A stretch of DNA of 64,000 nucleotides from Ophioderma brevispina (GCA_023653785.1 JAMKCH010012636.1:1-64000); one strand, 5' to 3'. Shown: positions 1-13,089, counted from the first letter of the stretch. Numbers and translations: made by a program. Notes: generated by a model from the sequence alone, not told the origin.

Positions 1-1111
1 ACAAAAGGCCTGTCCGGGACTTAGGATTTTGCTCATACCTGTAGAACGAATCCCTCGATGGTGCTATCTACCCTTTCAAATAATAAGACTGCAGTGGTGC
101 TTGCTTTTTCAGTATCGCTAATCTCTGACAGTCACTTTATTATAAAGAAATAACAAAGCTAAAATTATTACGTGTGTATTCATCATTGAAAACTTTCTTT
201 AACCACAAAACGCAAACATTCATGCAGATTTGACCAACATTGTTGCTGTTTCCGCGTCTAATTAGCTTTTGCGTATAAGTTTGCACATTTCGAGGAAATT
301 AGAGGAAAATTTACTTATGTATTTTATCTAGTATGAAAGAATTCCCCCTCACAGCAGCCCCCCTTCAAGATTAAATTTGTGAATAATTAGTGACTTTTCT
401 TTGATGATGGCCCAAAATTTTAAATTTATAGATGTGAACATCTGTTTACATCAGCAATAATCAAGCAATCAAACATTCCGTCAACCTTTATTTTTTACAT
501 CTACATCATTCGGCAATGCACATAAACCTCTATCGTAAGTTATAAATTTATTAGAGGCATAGGAGTGACACAAAAGGGAATTTGGCCGGAAATGGACCTC
601 CACATCGTAACAGTATTGCTCTTGATTTTTCCATTCACACAAGACAATACTGAATGACGACACATGCAGAGCATATATGAACAAGTAATATTATGCCTCT
701 AGTGATAGTTGGATATCATTTCCGGTTTCATCTCCTTTCTAGACGTAAAAGGTTTTAATGTGGATAGATTATATGACATCTTTACGATTATATTCTTCAT
801 TCTTGGGTAATGGTCGACTTACTTTTTTTTTTCCAATTTTCCTCAGACAATGGTAACTCATATGTCTTAGGTCTATTGGACTCTGGTTAACACTCTCATG
901 ACTAAGTAATGTTTTGCAGTCTAAGATATATTAAAGACAATGTAATATCGTTGTTTTACAAACTACAAACTTACGAGAAAGGTTCTTGAATAAGTCTGCA
1001 TAGGAATGCTGCACTATGCAGCAGTAAAATCTCAGTTCCTTGGCACAGCTCAGTACCTTCCATTCACCAGTGTATTTAGAAAATACACCCCCTGGTTTTT
1101 GGTATGATCTA
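1..1111. other. Intergenic or intronic AT-rich DNA, no gene recognised
   Basis: No convincing coding region. A 67-codon open frame on the - strand (684 down to 481) has a possible acceptor (ATTCAG) in front and a possible donor (AAAG/GTTGAC) behind, so it could be a downstream exon of the - strand gene that starts at 2,227. No protein family is recognisable, so it is not called. Confidence 0.3.
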
Positions 1112-1562
1112 CAGGGTGAGTAAAAAAACTTGACCCTGATTGTGTCCGCCATTTTGAATGTATTTGTTTAAGTCATATATCTAACATATTTGGTATCATC
1201 AAGCTGGATTCATTATCCTTTCATTACTGCAAAGGATCAGTCGTATCGTTGGTATAGACCGGGCTACCGTCGTTTGAATAAGTAGGGCGGTTTTTTCTCT
1301 GTTCTGGCTCTGTCCCGATCACATTGAAATGAACGGCGTTCAGCAAAGGTATCCGTGTCCAGAAAGAACCAGGCTATTTATTCACTAGCAGATTCTTGAT
1401 TCGAAAACAATAGCTCAGCCTATACCTTAACCGATTTGAATGATCTTTGCGCAAATTAAAGATAATGAAATAAGCTTTCCGAAGATACCACATATGTAGA
1501 TATATTATTTAAAAATTCAAAATGGCGGACACAATCAGGTCAGTTTTTTTTGACTCACCCTG
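1112..1562. mobile_element. Tc1/mariner-type MITE (451 bp, TA target duplication)
   Basis: The left end starts CAGGGTGAGT followed by A-rich sequence and TGACCCTGATTGTGTCCGCC; the right end is its reverse complement over about 48 bp with few differences. TA dinucleotides flank both ends (1110-1111 and 1563-1564), the signature of Tc1/mariner insertion. There is no transposase frame inside, so it is non-autonomous. Another element with the same CAGGGTGAGTCA end type lies at 38,338-39,415. Confidence 0.8.
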
Positions 1563-2022
1563 TAATAATACCCATTCCCACAAAGGTCAGTTCATTCCAA
1601 TGCATGTAGCAAGTACAAGAACCCCTGAACTGTGTCCCTTGGTGGATGAGCAATTTTAACTCATAGGGCTGAGTAAAGTTTCGCCGCTTTTTAGAACCGT
1701 CGTGTCAGATTATGAGATCCATGACAGTTTGTCCGATATTGTTGTTGAGGATATTAGAAATAAATATTATATCTACTATTGTATATAAAAAACTCCCATG
1801 GTTAATTTATATCTTGAACATTGCCGAAATACAAGAAAATATGGGAAAAAAATAACAAAATCCCAGATTTAACAATAACCTTACTCGTTTGTGAATAGCG
1901 GACCACTTTGATAGAACTTTGTTCAATTCGCCACTTTCAACAATCCCGAAATGCACTACATTCATTGTTTTTTGTTGTGTTTTTAATGCATCAATGTAAC
2001 GTAATGTAATACTTGTTCTTAC

Positions 2023-2227
2023 CTCTCAGCTTGCACTGTCCGAATTTCATCTGGTAATTTTCCAAAGAAATACCCAGGCAGACGGTTGCGTCTATTAGTG
2101 CACGAACTGGTGCACGAATGTCTGCATTAAGACTAGTTGTAGTGTGTGTAAGGTTAGAGACAATGTACTTGGTCTTCATGGTGTCATTGCCCAAAATGCC
2201 CATCCCGTACTTTGTCACAAATACCAT
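2023..2227 (-). CDS. First coding exon of an unidentified protein (partial gene)
   Basis: Read on the - strand, the ATG at 2227-2225 sits in a textbook initiation context (GCCGCCATGG) and opens 68 codons ending in a good splice donor (CTGAGAG/GTAAGAAC, donor at 2022). The intron is phase 1. The peptide begins MVFVTKYGMGILGNDTM and contains DIRAPVRALIDATVCLGISL; it is mixed and balanced in composition, unlike the low-complexity frames around it. The frame stays open upstream of this ATG, but only non-ATG codons precede it, so the Kozak ATG was chosen. A short CpG-rich stretch lies just upstream. The rest of the gene would lie to the left, mostly outside the window. I do not recognise the family. 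No signal peptide or membrane segment is evident. Confidence 0.5.
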
Positions 2228-2312
2228 GGCGGCACACCAACCCTCTCGCACGCTGCACACTAACACCTACAACACAACACTCGAGCGCGCTGGCGCACCC
2301 CCACAACTGTTT
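2228..2312 (-). promoter_or_regulatory. CpG-rich 5' leader or promoter region of the - strand gene
   Basis: This is the only locally GC- and CpG-rich patch in several kb of AT-rich DNA, with repeated CG words such as CTCGAGCGCGCTGGCGCACC. It abuts the initiator codon at 2227, consistent with a CpG-rich start region. No TATA box or initiator can be assigned. Just beyond it (2325-2400) is a small inverted repeat around GATTGAAATTTCAATC. Confidence 0.3.
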
Positions 2313-3051
2313 CGTAATTACTTAGATTGAAATTTCAATCTTCGAAGGTGTGTGCTCACCACAAACGACGAAGATTGAAAAGTCAATCTTTCAGATTTGA
2401 CATTTTCAATTCTTTGGATTCCCAAAGTTTAGTTAAAAGGGGGCAATCTGAAATATTCACTGTCAACCTTTCTTCTTTGTAGATAGTAACACCATACGAT
2501 CAGATCGATATTTTTCAATCTAAGGAATTAAAGAGAACGACAAACACAAACACACACCAATTAAAGCGGAATGATAAAAATAACCGATGACAATAATTAG
2601 ACATAAGGTAAGGCAATTTTGATTTTTCAAGACGTGTGCAGCTGTAGCAGAGGTGTAGTTGCGTCAATCTCCACAATGCACCAGTTTTGGAGAATTTCAC
2701 ACCCAATAGGTCATGTTCTCTCACCAAAAATCAAATTCTCACCACATAAAAACGCCGACTTTTCATGCTCATTTAAATTTCAACACTCGGTCGCACCACA
2801 CCGCAGGCCAAACCACAGTCCCATTTCCTACCCTCTCGGTCCCCCCGCCCTCCCCTCCCTTCCCACCCCCACACCCCCCCACCCCCACGAGTAAACATTT
2901 TAAAAGGTAGGGTGCTTGTTCTGACTTCTGCCCGAAAACCGAAATATGGCAAGAGGGCAGCAGTAGAACCCTCAAATATCTAGATCTAAAACCAATTTCC
3001 GTTTGTTTTTAATATCCACTTCATAATTTTATAGTAAAATCCGGTGTGACT

Positions 3052-3193
3052 AGATATGGTCACATCCGGTGTCATAAGTCCACTAAGACTAGGCACTCTA
3101 GTTCAATTGATTCGTCACACAACATTAGTCTCACGCTTTATTTCGTTGTAGTCTATGGAGCCCGGACTATATGGTTCCCAGCGGACCATATCT
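3052..3193. mobile_element. Small MITE, copy 1 of the GGACCATAT family
   Basis: The ends are short inverted repeats (AGATATGGTC at the left, GGACCATATCT at the right). The middle, with TCACACAACATTAG and GTAGTCTATGGA, matches the middle of a second copy at 49,461-49,609, so this is a dispersed element and not coding sequence. Confidence 0.5.
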
Positions 3194-4982
3194 CCTTTAC
3201 AAAAGGTAGATCACAAAAAGTATAATTAAAAAAAAATCCAGCCAAAATTAACGGTTACCTGACCTTATCCTTGCTATTTATATAGTATGAATGTAGAGTG
3301 AAATCAATGTATCGACTTCCCTGATTTTCCCTTTCCCCCCAACGGGAAGTCTGTAGCATTTATAGATGTTTAACAGATTTTTATTTTAATTCCCCGAGTG
3401 GCTATATAATCGTATGTGGGCGTATTTGTTCCCATGACAACATTTGCATGGCTTATAGCATGTTTGCTGTTTTCACGCGTCGAACATCAAATTTTGTATC
3501 TACTTTGAACACAATACGTAACTTGATTTAAATAGTAGATATCATATACAGCACTTCATCTGCCATCGTCTGCCTTAAAAATCATGCCAACGTAGTCATT
3601 TCGCTTGCATTCACAGATCGGCATTTAATGTTCAAGTGAATAAATTTGGAATTCAAAGTGCACATTTTTTTTTCGGAAATGCTAACATGGGTAGATATGA
3701 AATCCGGAACACAGCGGATGTCGGTGAGTATTTATTTAGCCATGTTGAGGACAGAATCATTTCGTGATCCTAGCACCTTAATTTTTGTTAAAGGTTCACT
3801 ATAGATATCTTCAAGCTTATTTTCAAAAATTTCAGTTGCGTTTTGATGTTAGTTCGTATCACGCTGCTCCATAGATTATGGTCATGCTGATGCTGTAATT
3901 TCAGTCCGCTACCGAACAGAAAATACATACCATACTTAGGCCAACGATTCAGATGATACAAAAATCTCAATTTAATTGTTGTAGGTAAGTCGGGGGACGA
4001 GGTTGCGGATCACGAAATGCCCCCTTAGCTATTGTGCTTTATGATAAATTTTAACTATTTTCACAGAGCAAAACTGCATATGTAAATCGCGCAATATTTG
4101 GTTAAATTTTGACCAAATTGGGTGAAATTTGACCATTATTATCCTCCAAAGTATTTTTTAATTGTGGATGTCACTTCTTACTATAAGTGAATATAAGTTT
4201 TCATTTGGCAATTTATTATTACAATTTCTGGCTCAATGTTGAAATATTAGTATACCAAATACAATTATCTTTGTTTTTATCCATTTTAAGTCACTTTTGA
4301 CACTTTTTTGCCCAAATACAGATCAAATCCATTTCAGAATTCACCCAGTTGATGCGCCAAGCATATGTGGCTGACACCTGGTACCAATGACATTGTTCAG
4401 GATCTACTAAACCACCTACCCTAACTCGAAATCTTCTTCTTTCGAAGTTGCACACAAAATAAGCCCTAAATCTTCATTTAAATGGAACTCACCGCGTATC
4501 TTATCACAGCGGTCGTCTATTCTGCAGCGTCAAATTACGTCCCATGTATGTCTGGTCCGTCCAATTTTGTTCCCGATTATATATTTTATTTGGTTCCTTT
4601 CCGTTTGTTTGCTGATTTTTTATTTGTATTTTGTATTTTGATTTTTTTTTGAATGGAGGAATCACTTTTTTCGGCGAAAAACTTAGCATCCATTTGAAAA
4701 TTTCACATTTCCCTGATTTTATGAAAATTTCTCCATTAAAAAAGTTCCACTGGCGCAAATAATGACCCATCCCTAAATATTAAGCGTCCACGATTTTCAT
4801 TTATCAAAAGTGGAAAACAACGTCCACAAACAGTGTTCAGTAAAATGAAGGAAAAGGGGAAATTTACAGACAACTAACTAAGAGACAGATAACTAAATTG
4901 TAATCGCTTTTACTTTTGCATGTCTTAAATTTATAGATTTTTTTTTACTTTCACCGCAGCATGTATGGAAAAATAATATTAA
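3194..4982. other. Non-coding AT-rich DNA
   Basis: No exon-like frame, RNA gene or clear element recognised. Short open frames at 3,788-3,970 and 4,504-4,770 (- strand) are AT-driven and lack coding character. Confidence 0.3.
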
Positions 4983-7087
4983 TAGTCCAGGCTACATATT
5001 CGTTGATAACTAATATCAACCTTGTTTTATTAGATATATAATGTTTTTCAACGGTTTAGACCATTTTTATGCTAATTCTGAATCCGACAGGTGCCAGACG
5101 AGAAACCTTGAACATTAGAGACGCAAAAAAATCAAATTGGCCACCACAACACAAAACATTCATCTCTTGTTCACTCAAAAGTTGTAATTTTTCAACCTGT
5201 CTCAGTAAAACATCCATTGTGGCCAATTTGCACGATCCCCGAAATGCATCTCATTTGGTGCCCATTTCCATCCGGGAACTTTTACCAGCCTCAAGTCGGC
5301 TAAAAACCAGAGGGTGTTTTGAATCAATCCCATGATGCATAGCAATGTGCCTATACTGCACTGTACGAAACACATGTCAGTACTTAGGGATAAAAAGTGT
5401 TCCAAATGTTTAAGAACCACAAGACATTTCATAATCATGCTAAAAATGTCCTAAGTACTAACGCTTTGTGGGCTAAAATGAGCTTAAAAGTCAGGGTTTT
5501 TATGTGTTAAGAATAGGATTTTTATGGGATCACATCACCCTATTGATATGAAATTTCCCAAAGCTGGTGCATTGTGGGATTGACTCAAAACACCCTCTGG
5601 CTAAAAACATACGGTTAGGAGCGTAACAAAAAAAAAGAAAACTTACCCCATCTGTGACGTTCACTATAGTTGTGTAATCGTCCGTCAGGTGACAAGTAGG
5701 GCACAGTACGATCGAAAATATCACGTTTTGTCGTGAATTTCAACACCAGTGCCTCGATTGTTTTTTGTTCCATAGATATTCTTCTACATTTTTGTAAGAT
5801 TAACTTCACGTGAAAAGGTACTTTCTATTGTAATTTTAGGCACTGTTCGGCGACGCGAACGAACAACAATTTTTTTGTAAACATGACCTCTGGTACAAGT
5901 TCCCGGATGGAAATGGGCAGCGAATGAGATGCATTTCGGGGATCGTGCAAATGGTCTATTAACACATGATTCTGTAACCACGTAATCAATGCATTCAATA
6001 TGGCCGCCAATACAATAAAGTGTCTGATCGTGATCTACTTTGACTGCAAGTTGGTAATTTGGTATCTATCCTGGTGTTTTGACAGACATAAGAAATATTT
6101 TTCAAAAATGTGATTATAAAATCCTTCATTATATCATCCAAGATGGCTTCCGATACTCTAAGATAGCTATAGCCTAATTGATAGCTTAGTCTAACCGAGT
6201 ACGCTAATGTTTGTGTATATCCCTGTAAATCAATCAGATCGATGTACAATTAGGTAATCAGAGTAATCGATACCGTAAGATGCCATCCAAAATGGGTATC
6301 CGATATGACTGGAAATGGCACGCACTTAAATCGGCGAAAATCCGATCACTAATATGTTTCTTTGTTTTTTGGTAGGTTTTGGGCGTCCATTGGCATCCGT
6401 ATTGGGATATTTGATGAATAACGACTCAATGACACTTAAGATAACCTTACTGGGAGTTTTGGAAGTGATAATCCCACTAAAAACCACAAAACTTATATAT
6501 CTTCAGCCTACAGCGTGAATGAATTGCCGACCTTTGCTGGCTGACATTTGCAGCCATATTGGGCGCCCATCTATAATATAGCAGATATCAATCACTGTGA
6601 CTATGTTATGATATTTAAACTGCTCTGAATGATTTATAGTGATATACACAAATATTACAGATATATGTAGTAATGAATTTTGCCATTTTGGAGCCAGAAT
6701 GGTTTATTGATTTGATTGGTTATCAAATTATTGAAAGCTATCCGTAATGGTTTCAATTAACATATTGATTGCTAAATCACTAGTATATACCAAGTTACCA
6801 TTCTACGGTCAAAAGTAGATCAGATGTTTTGTTGTATTGGCGGCCATATTGAATCTCTGAATTTAGTGGTTAATGAATCATATTTTAATTGGTCACAATG
6901 GGTGTTTTGACTGGACAGTAATTTTTTAGTGATTTGAGGCCATTTTGATTTTTTGCGTTTCTTCGAAAATGCTCAAGGTTTTTCGTCTGGCACCCATCGG
7001 ATTCAGATTTAGCAGGAACAACTGGTCTAGAAACCGTTGAAAGACACATAAGATATAACAAGGTCGCATGGTCTGTAGCTTGGACTA
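4983..7087. mobile_element. Nested inverted-repeat (fold-back) element, 2.1 kb
   Basis: The outer arms (about 4,983-5,146 and 6,935-7,087) are inverted copies; both carry TTTCAACGGTTT, TCTGAATCCGA and GTGCCAGACGA in mirrored order. A second pair inside, 5,215-5,290 and about 5,885-5,965, shares GCACGATCCCCGAAATGCAT and TTCCATCCGGGAACTT. A third pair, about 5,990-6,070 and 6,780-6,856, shares ATTCAATATGGCCGCCAATA. A hAT-type MITE (5,308-5,599) is inserted inside. No transposase frame is visible. Confidence 0.6.
5308..5599. mobile_element. hAT-type MITE, copy 1 (CAGAGGGTG ends)
   Basis: The terminal inverted repeats are CAGAGGGTGTTTTGAATCAA and its mirror. They are flanked by a direct repeat GCTAAAAAC (5,299-5,307 and 5,600-5,608), an 8-9 bp target duplication typical of hAT elements. 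The interior (CAGTACTTAGGGATAAAAA, GTGTTAAGAATAGGATTTTT) recurs at 48,942-49,233. No coding capacity. Confidence 0.75.
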
Positions 7088-8281
7088 TAACTGTATATTG
7101 TAAATTTCTATTTACATACAGGTTTACAGATTCTAACTATCATACTTATGTTCCTGCAAATGTCTACAAAAGCATCATGCAAGGAGTATCGTGAGAACAA
7201 CACAAGAAATACAATGGCATCCTATCGTAAGTCGCCCATTAGGCACCATAATAATAATTTTGTTTCTTGTTTCCAGTTTATTGGAAAATTGAGGAGGGAG
7301 CGTGGTGTTTTTAATGTTTTTTTCTATTATTATTAATATCATTATTATTATTGTTGTTGTTTTTGTTGTTTTCAATGCAAAATTATCATTGCTAACATTA
7401 CTTGTAGTCCTCTGTCAGTATTTTTGTGGAAAATGAGGTGGCCTTTTTGAAAGATTCTAAGGGGTACCACAAAACACTTGAAAATGATTGAAAAACCTAA
7501 ACATCTGAATTTGGGAAAAATCACGCAAGTATTTAAAATTAAAGCTGCCTTTAAAGTATTTGTTTTAATTGCTTACGGATTTACAATTCACTGTTAAAAG
7601 CATCATGCAATGACTGCATCCATAAGAACACGTATCTCTTCATGATGCTATTTATACATTCCTCTATTTCGCTATTTTTGTTTGCCGTTGTGAGGACACA
7701 TACCTGTTTTCTGAGAGAGAGAAAGAGAGAGAGAGAGTGGGAGAGGGAGAGAGAGGGAGAGAGAGAGAGAGAGAGAGGAGAGGGAGGGGAGAGAGATCCT
7801 TGATATTTCATAGTAGAGTAGGGTGAATAGAGTGAATGTGTTCAAGTTCGAAGTTAAAATACTTATTGGTTACCCTAGTGTAATACACAAAAAGGAGTAA
7901 AATAACAAAAACATTCAACCAGTGAAATAAGAGAGCTAGCGAGAGGGACGAGAAAAATCTTTCTTTTTGTGCTCGACCTAAAAGGAAGACCAGAATGTAC
8001 ATTTGGCATCCTATTCATATTGAGTTAGGCTACACGATGAGAAAACGTCGAAAATGTAGCATTGGTCATGGTAAAACATTTTTACGACATGTTCAAACTA
8101 TTATTGAGAAATTTGTTAAACAAGACATGGATTAATTAACTTCGCTTTACACTTTACCGAGAAGGGTTTTTTCCAACGCGCGGTGTGAACAACCATTAGC
8201 TTTATTTTTTTTCATTTAATTTTATGTTGTTATTTTCAATAATGGTTTATAATCTGTCAATGATTATCTTGTATCTTAATG
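7088..8281. other. Non-coding DNA with microsatellites
   Basis: Holds a short ATT/GTT-rich patch near 7,325-7,375 and the GA tract listed separately. No gene seen. Confidence 0.3.
7712..7796. repeat. (GA)n microsatellite
   Basis: About 85 bp of nearly pure GAGAGA with occasional GGGA units on the + strand. It generates a serine/leucine-rich false frame on the - strand. Confidence 0.95.
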
Positions 8282-9545
8282 CATAGTGCCATGCGCTTAC
8301 CGCTTTGCCGCTCTGATGTTGAAATTTACGTCACTACGCAAACATGTCAGAATCGCCAGCGGTAACCCAAGCGGCAAAGCGGCAAACCAAAAATTCAATC
8401 TCCCTGCCGATGGGGCTGCCGTATTGCCCAAAGCGGCAAATCGCATTTAGTGGGGGACTGTAGTGAACAGATCTTATGTGAGTGTGCAAATCCGGATAAA
8501 ATTGTGAATTTTGGTACACGAGTACTTTATACATTGATAATCAAAAAACTTGATGGAAGCACTTGCCACACCCCTTTCATGGCCCCAGCTTGGATTTCAA
8601 GGTTACAGAGGGGTAACATTTTTAGAATGTTCCGATTGTGTTGAAAAGCACACCATGGTGTCAGGTCTGGTTACAATGATTCAAAAAAGGTATAGTTCAT
8701 ATTACCTGTGACTTATAGTTTAGAAATCATGGAGTAAAAACTGTAAAAATGGTCAAAAAGGCAATTTTGGTTTGTACAGGGGTCAAAAATTAAAGTTGCT
8801 CCAATTTTTGTAAAATGTGGTTCAAATTGTTGGTTTAGCTCATAGAATGAAATATAGGAATAGTTTTGACTATCTTACGTGTCTGGTTATTAACCAAAAT
8901 GGCGAATAAAGTCAACGGCTATTGGCAGCTATTGGATTTTATTGACCTGTGACCTATTTTGTTGGATAACGTGAAAAACTAAGCATAACAGATAAGGCAA
9001 ACTATTCCTTATTTCAATCCTTTAAGCTAGGGAAACAATTTGCACCACATATTAACTGAATCAAAGCTTTTTAACTTTTAACTTTTGACCCATGTACAAA
9101 CCAAAATTGACCTTTTCACCATTTTTACAGTTTTTACCCCATAATTCCGGAACTATAAGCCATAGATAGTGTAAACTATAACTTTTTGGAATCCTTGTGA
9201 CCAGACAAACACCATGGTGTTCTTTTTAACACATTCAGAACATTTCAAATTTTTGACCCCTGTATAACCTTGAAACCTAAGCTGGTGGCCATTAAGGGGG
9301 GTTGGCAAGTGCTTCCATCAATTTTATGGATTATCAATGCCTAAAGTACTTGTGTGCAAAAAATCACAATTTTAGTCGGAGAGGAAAGCGCACAGTCTTA
9401 CACTAAAGTCCCCATGCTAATTTGAGGTGACTTGAATTCAACTTTGGAGCGGTGCCGCGAATGACGTCCTAGTTCCAAGCCGTAGCGCCATTGACTATCG
9501 GCGTAACCAAGCGGCTGACGCTGAACGGCAAGCGATGCCACTATG
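8282..9545. mobile_element. Fold-back element, 1.26-kb imperfect palindrome
   Basis: The two halves are inverted copies over almost their whole length. The outer ends read CATAGTGCCATGCGCTTACC at the left and the mirror of CATAGTGGCATCGCTTGCCG at the right. Further in, GGCAAGTGCTTCCATCA, ACACCATGGTGT and TTTTTACAGTTTTTAC occur in mirrored positions. The centre is near 8,915 (GCTATTGGCAGCTATTGG). Divergence is moderate. There is no reading frame of interest and no clear target duplication. Confidence 0.75.
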
Positions 9546-9872
9546 TAAATAAGCTAACCCTAAGCGCCAGAAATAAAAAAGAGAAGTTGTTACAGTAGAA
9601 CTTCAAGAGGGTGGCGGTAGCGGTACCTATAGAACCTCTGCCAAAAAAGGTCAATGAACGGTAATTTCGTTGCTTAATTAGGTTCAAAGAAATAACTTAG
9701 CAACTTTTTATTGTGAGCAAACTCAACTTTTAGTATGTCAGCAACTTTCAAACATCATGTATTAAATTTGCCTTATATCCACAGCTCAATCATAGCCTCG
9801 TACCCCACCAGCAGCCCTGCTCGCAGCCTTGCACCCTGCGACAAAATTCGAAAAGATTGCATTTTTTGAAAA

Positions 9873-9998
9873 ATGAATCCTGCAAAAATGGCAATAAAAA
9901 CCGTCAAGAATGTCTGTCGAGTTAGTAATCAGTGCTTCTCACGGCAGGCTTACGAACAGTGTCCCCCCCCCAAACATCTCAACAAACCTGACAGTTAG
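9873..9998 (+). other. Short coding-like open frame (doubtful)
   Basis: An ATG at 9873 opens 41 codons (start MNPAKMAIKTVKNVC) ending in TAG at 9996. The same frame remains open after the stop for another ~30 codons of similar character (containing KGKRVVPLETP) up to a TGA, and a GTAAGG donor lies shortly downstream at about 10,098. It could be a decayed first exon or chance. A run of eight or more C residues near 9,963 could also hide an indel. Family not recognised. Confidence 0.15.
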
Positions 9999-12314
9999 AC
10001 TACGCGCCTTCGTCCAGCTGGCACTGCTAAAGGAAAGAGAGTGGTTCCATTGGAAACGCCCAAGAATTTGCTTCAAAATGTCCAGTGAACCGGGAAGGTA
10101 AGGAAATGTATTAACAATTGTTTTTGTTTATATCTTAGCAGTCAATACCCTATGACTATGCAAATAATCCATTATTAAACTAATTGTTTTCATTTAGAAT
10201 GTAGACTGTAGTTACAGCACCGTTGGTTGTTTTACGCCACTATAAGTCAGTTTTTTGCAAATTCCACAGGCCAATTTTGTCTCTTAAAGTGCTAGGGTTA
10301 GGTCATGTCAACACGTATATACAGTCTTTGTGAACAAAACAAGGGGACAGGTTAAAAGCATTTTAAAGGAATTAAAAAAAGCAAAAAACTAAAAAATTAA
10401 AAAAAAAAAAAGTTGGATCCCGCCTTTTATTAGTAAAACAAAGCATAAACAGTATAATTTTTGACAAGACGGGAGTGTTACGATAGCCAAATTACTACAG
10501 CAAGTTCACATACAACAGTGCAAAATGGAAAAATAGGGGGGCGCCGCTATTTGTTACATGCGAAAAATGCGTGTGATAGTGGCTTATTGATTTTATGAAG
10601 TACTTACTACATTTACAATCAATATCCCGTATTTTATAATTAAAATCCCAGTGAGTGTTGTCAAGCTATAATAATATAGATTCATTTTCAGAAGAATATT
10701 GATGAAAAAATATTAAAACAGGCCTGCCAAAAATATTGGACGAATATTACATTCCTTTATATAAAATGTTCAAACTTCCCAGCCCCACAATATATTGGCA
10801 TATTGTCCATTTGAAGATGTGTGGCACGCTTAGTATTACAGATTTTCGGTTTTGCGAGGCTGGTCACTATTGCATAAGGTCCATTTTCAATGATAATTCT
10901 AAATAAAATCAATCTAGGTTCACTTTTAGGTATTCCAACATCCCAGCACCCAAAAACTTAAAAACGTTTGATATGAATGACCGCAAAAACTATCCACAAC
11001 CTTTGATCATTTTGTAGATAACATGAGAAGCTATAGGGGGCTTAAAATTTGCAAAGTATTTATTTAGGTGGTCCGATATTGTGGTTTTTTTTCAACGGAG
11101 ATAGGGTAGCTTGGTAATTGTGAAGTCTCACATTTTAATTGCGGGTGCACTATGGGTAGGGTATTGAATAACTCACTGCCTTGTATATTCGAGCTCCTTT
11201 TAATTACCATTAACCATACTGTAGTACATGTACTTATAGTATGTGCATCAGTGTGTATGGAGTCCAGAAAAATCTTGAAATCACTGTGAACTAGCCCAGA
11301 ATGACAGAATGCATACCTTATGTATAGTCATAAATGCCTGAGATTTGAGGCACTGTTTTTATGCGGTAGGTTCGTGGGTCTGTTTGTGTATGGGCAGTAT
11401 TTTGGATGTTTATTGTATGGAAGCGGTCTTATTGCTATACGTGAAGGGAAGGTATATATTTTTCTCCATTGTGTTTTTTGGGGTGCGGAAATGTATTCAT
11501 GTTAGGTTTTAGTAAAGTGTAAGGTATGCATTCTGCTGCCGGTCTGTGATTCATTCATTTTTCATAAGGAAAAAGGGCTTCTCACTAATTGGTCATTGGT
11601 GGTTGGGTAAACACGTAACTTATTTCTTCTTCCCGTTAACAGTGTATAATGTAATTTCTGTTGTGCTATAGTAAATTTTGTTTTACAATACATTGTGATA
11701 TGTGATAATGTTTAGTGCAGTATGTTATGTTTTTGGTACTTGAAGAGTGGCATTCGTGATTCATAGTCTTACCCCCCATTTTATCTCATTTGGTATTCAG
11801 GTCGTGTCGGTGCAAGAGTATTGTGTGCCAGTTGTGGGGGTTCTGGATCTTATGTCCCCTGGGCGGGCATAGTTTCAGCGTGGTGGGTATGAAGGTGTGT
11901 GATAAATTTTTCTGCTCAGGGGCCATTGCAATGCAGTATTTGGGTTATTTAGGTTTTTTGTGTTGTGATTTTTGTGTCGCTTTTGCCGTAAGGCAGGAGA
12001 CACATAGGGATCACTTTGGTCTATTGTAATGATGTTTGTTGAGGTCTGTTGTTCTTGTTTCTTGTTTGTTGATTAAAGAGGGCTGAATATTTGCCTGTGT
12101 TATTGTGTATTTGTGTGACTACAAACTAATCTATCATGAATGAAACACAATGGATCCTCATTTTTGTCGTTAAGTCATCGTTCCATGCCATGGTTCAATC
12201 ACATTAGGTATGTTGTGTGGTGGCCTAAACTGTAAATTGTGACTTAGCAATGTTTTGGAGTTCATTTGGAGCCAAATTTTGTTGGTAGATGCAACGTTGT
12301 TATCTTCAGTTATC

Positions 12315-12331
12315 GGGGGGGGGGGGGGGGG
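12315..12331 (+). repeat. Poly-G tract (17 G)
   Basis: An uninterrupted run of 17 G on the + strand. Such homopolymers are unstable and may be mis-sized by sequencing. Confidence 0.9.
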
Positions 12332-13089
12332 TCATGGTCCATGCCAAGGTCACAGAGCATGTGAAGTTGAGGTGTAAGTAAGGCTAGTGGTACATTGACC
12401 ATGCGAGTTTTTGAGGATATAATTTGAGAGGTTGGTGATGTCTTTAGTTTGGAACCAGGCCGAGTTATAGATGCAACATTCTATCCCTCACAAGGTCCAG
12501 TCATATGAGGCCCCTGCGAATGGTAGACCGGACACTCGGTCCGAGGAGGACTGGAATTATTTATTTATGTTTGTATGTTACCCCGGGATGTTTAGAGAGA
12601 CTATATACATAAAGGTGGGAGAGCGGATCACGACATGCCCACCTTTTCTGGTTTACATGTTGTGGTGGAGCATATGATTCATAAGTTTTAATTTATTTTT
12701 CACTACCTCACGCATCTTTCAAAGGATGCAAGCCTAAAAACAATCTCATACATGCATCATGTGTTTATTTTGGTATGCCATGGGCCAGTTATATATTTTA
12801 ATATATCCTATTCTACCGAGGGTTGGCACTTTTTGCACAACCACCTATCATTATAGAGTGCCCAACAATATACTTCTGGAACGTTTTTTAACAATGGAAC
12901 ATGAACTAATTATGTATTGTATTTATATGTGTATGTGTGCTGTGTATGGCAGAATAAGTATATGGAAGATATATGTATACATAAACACGTATGTAAATGA
13001 TGAGAAGGCCGAGTGGATTATGGTAGACTGTCTCATAATAGGGATCTCCAAGGAGAATGTTAGCCCCCGCAAATAAATGTATGTTCTGT

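Larger units (their letters stand above)
9546..13089. other. Non-coding DNA, no gene recognised
   Basis: Contains a poly-A run near 10,375-10,410, a 17-G run at 12,315-12,331 and GT-rich sequence between 11,300 and 12,100. Open frames at 11,320, 11,790, 12,471 and 12,759 have no family match; the last is driven by TATGTGTATG repeats. The frame at 9,873-9,998 is listed separately. Confidence 0.3.

Noticed and set aside
12759..13076. 105-codon open frame
   Set aside because: Rich in TATGTGTATG-type repeats in both strands; no coding character.
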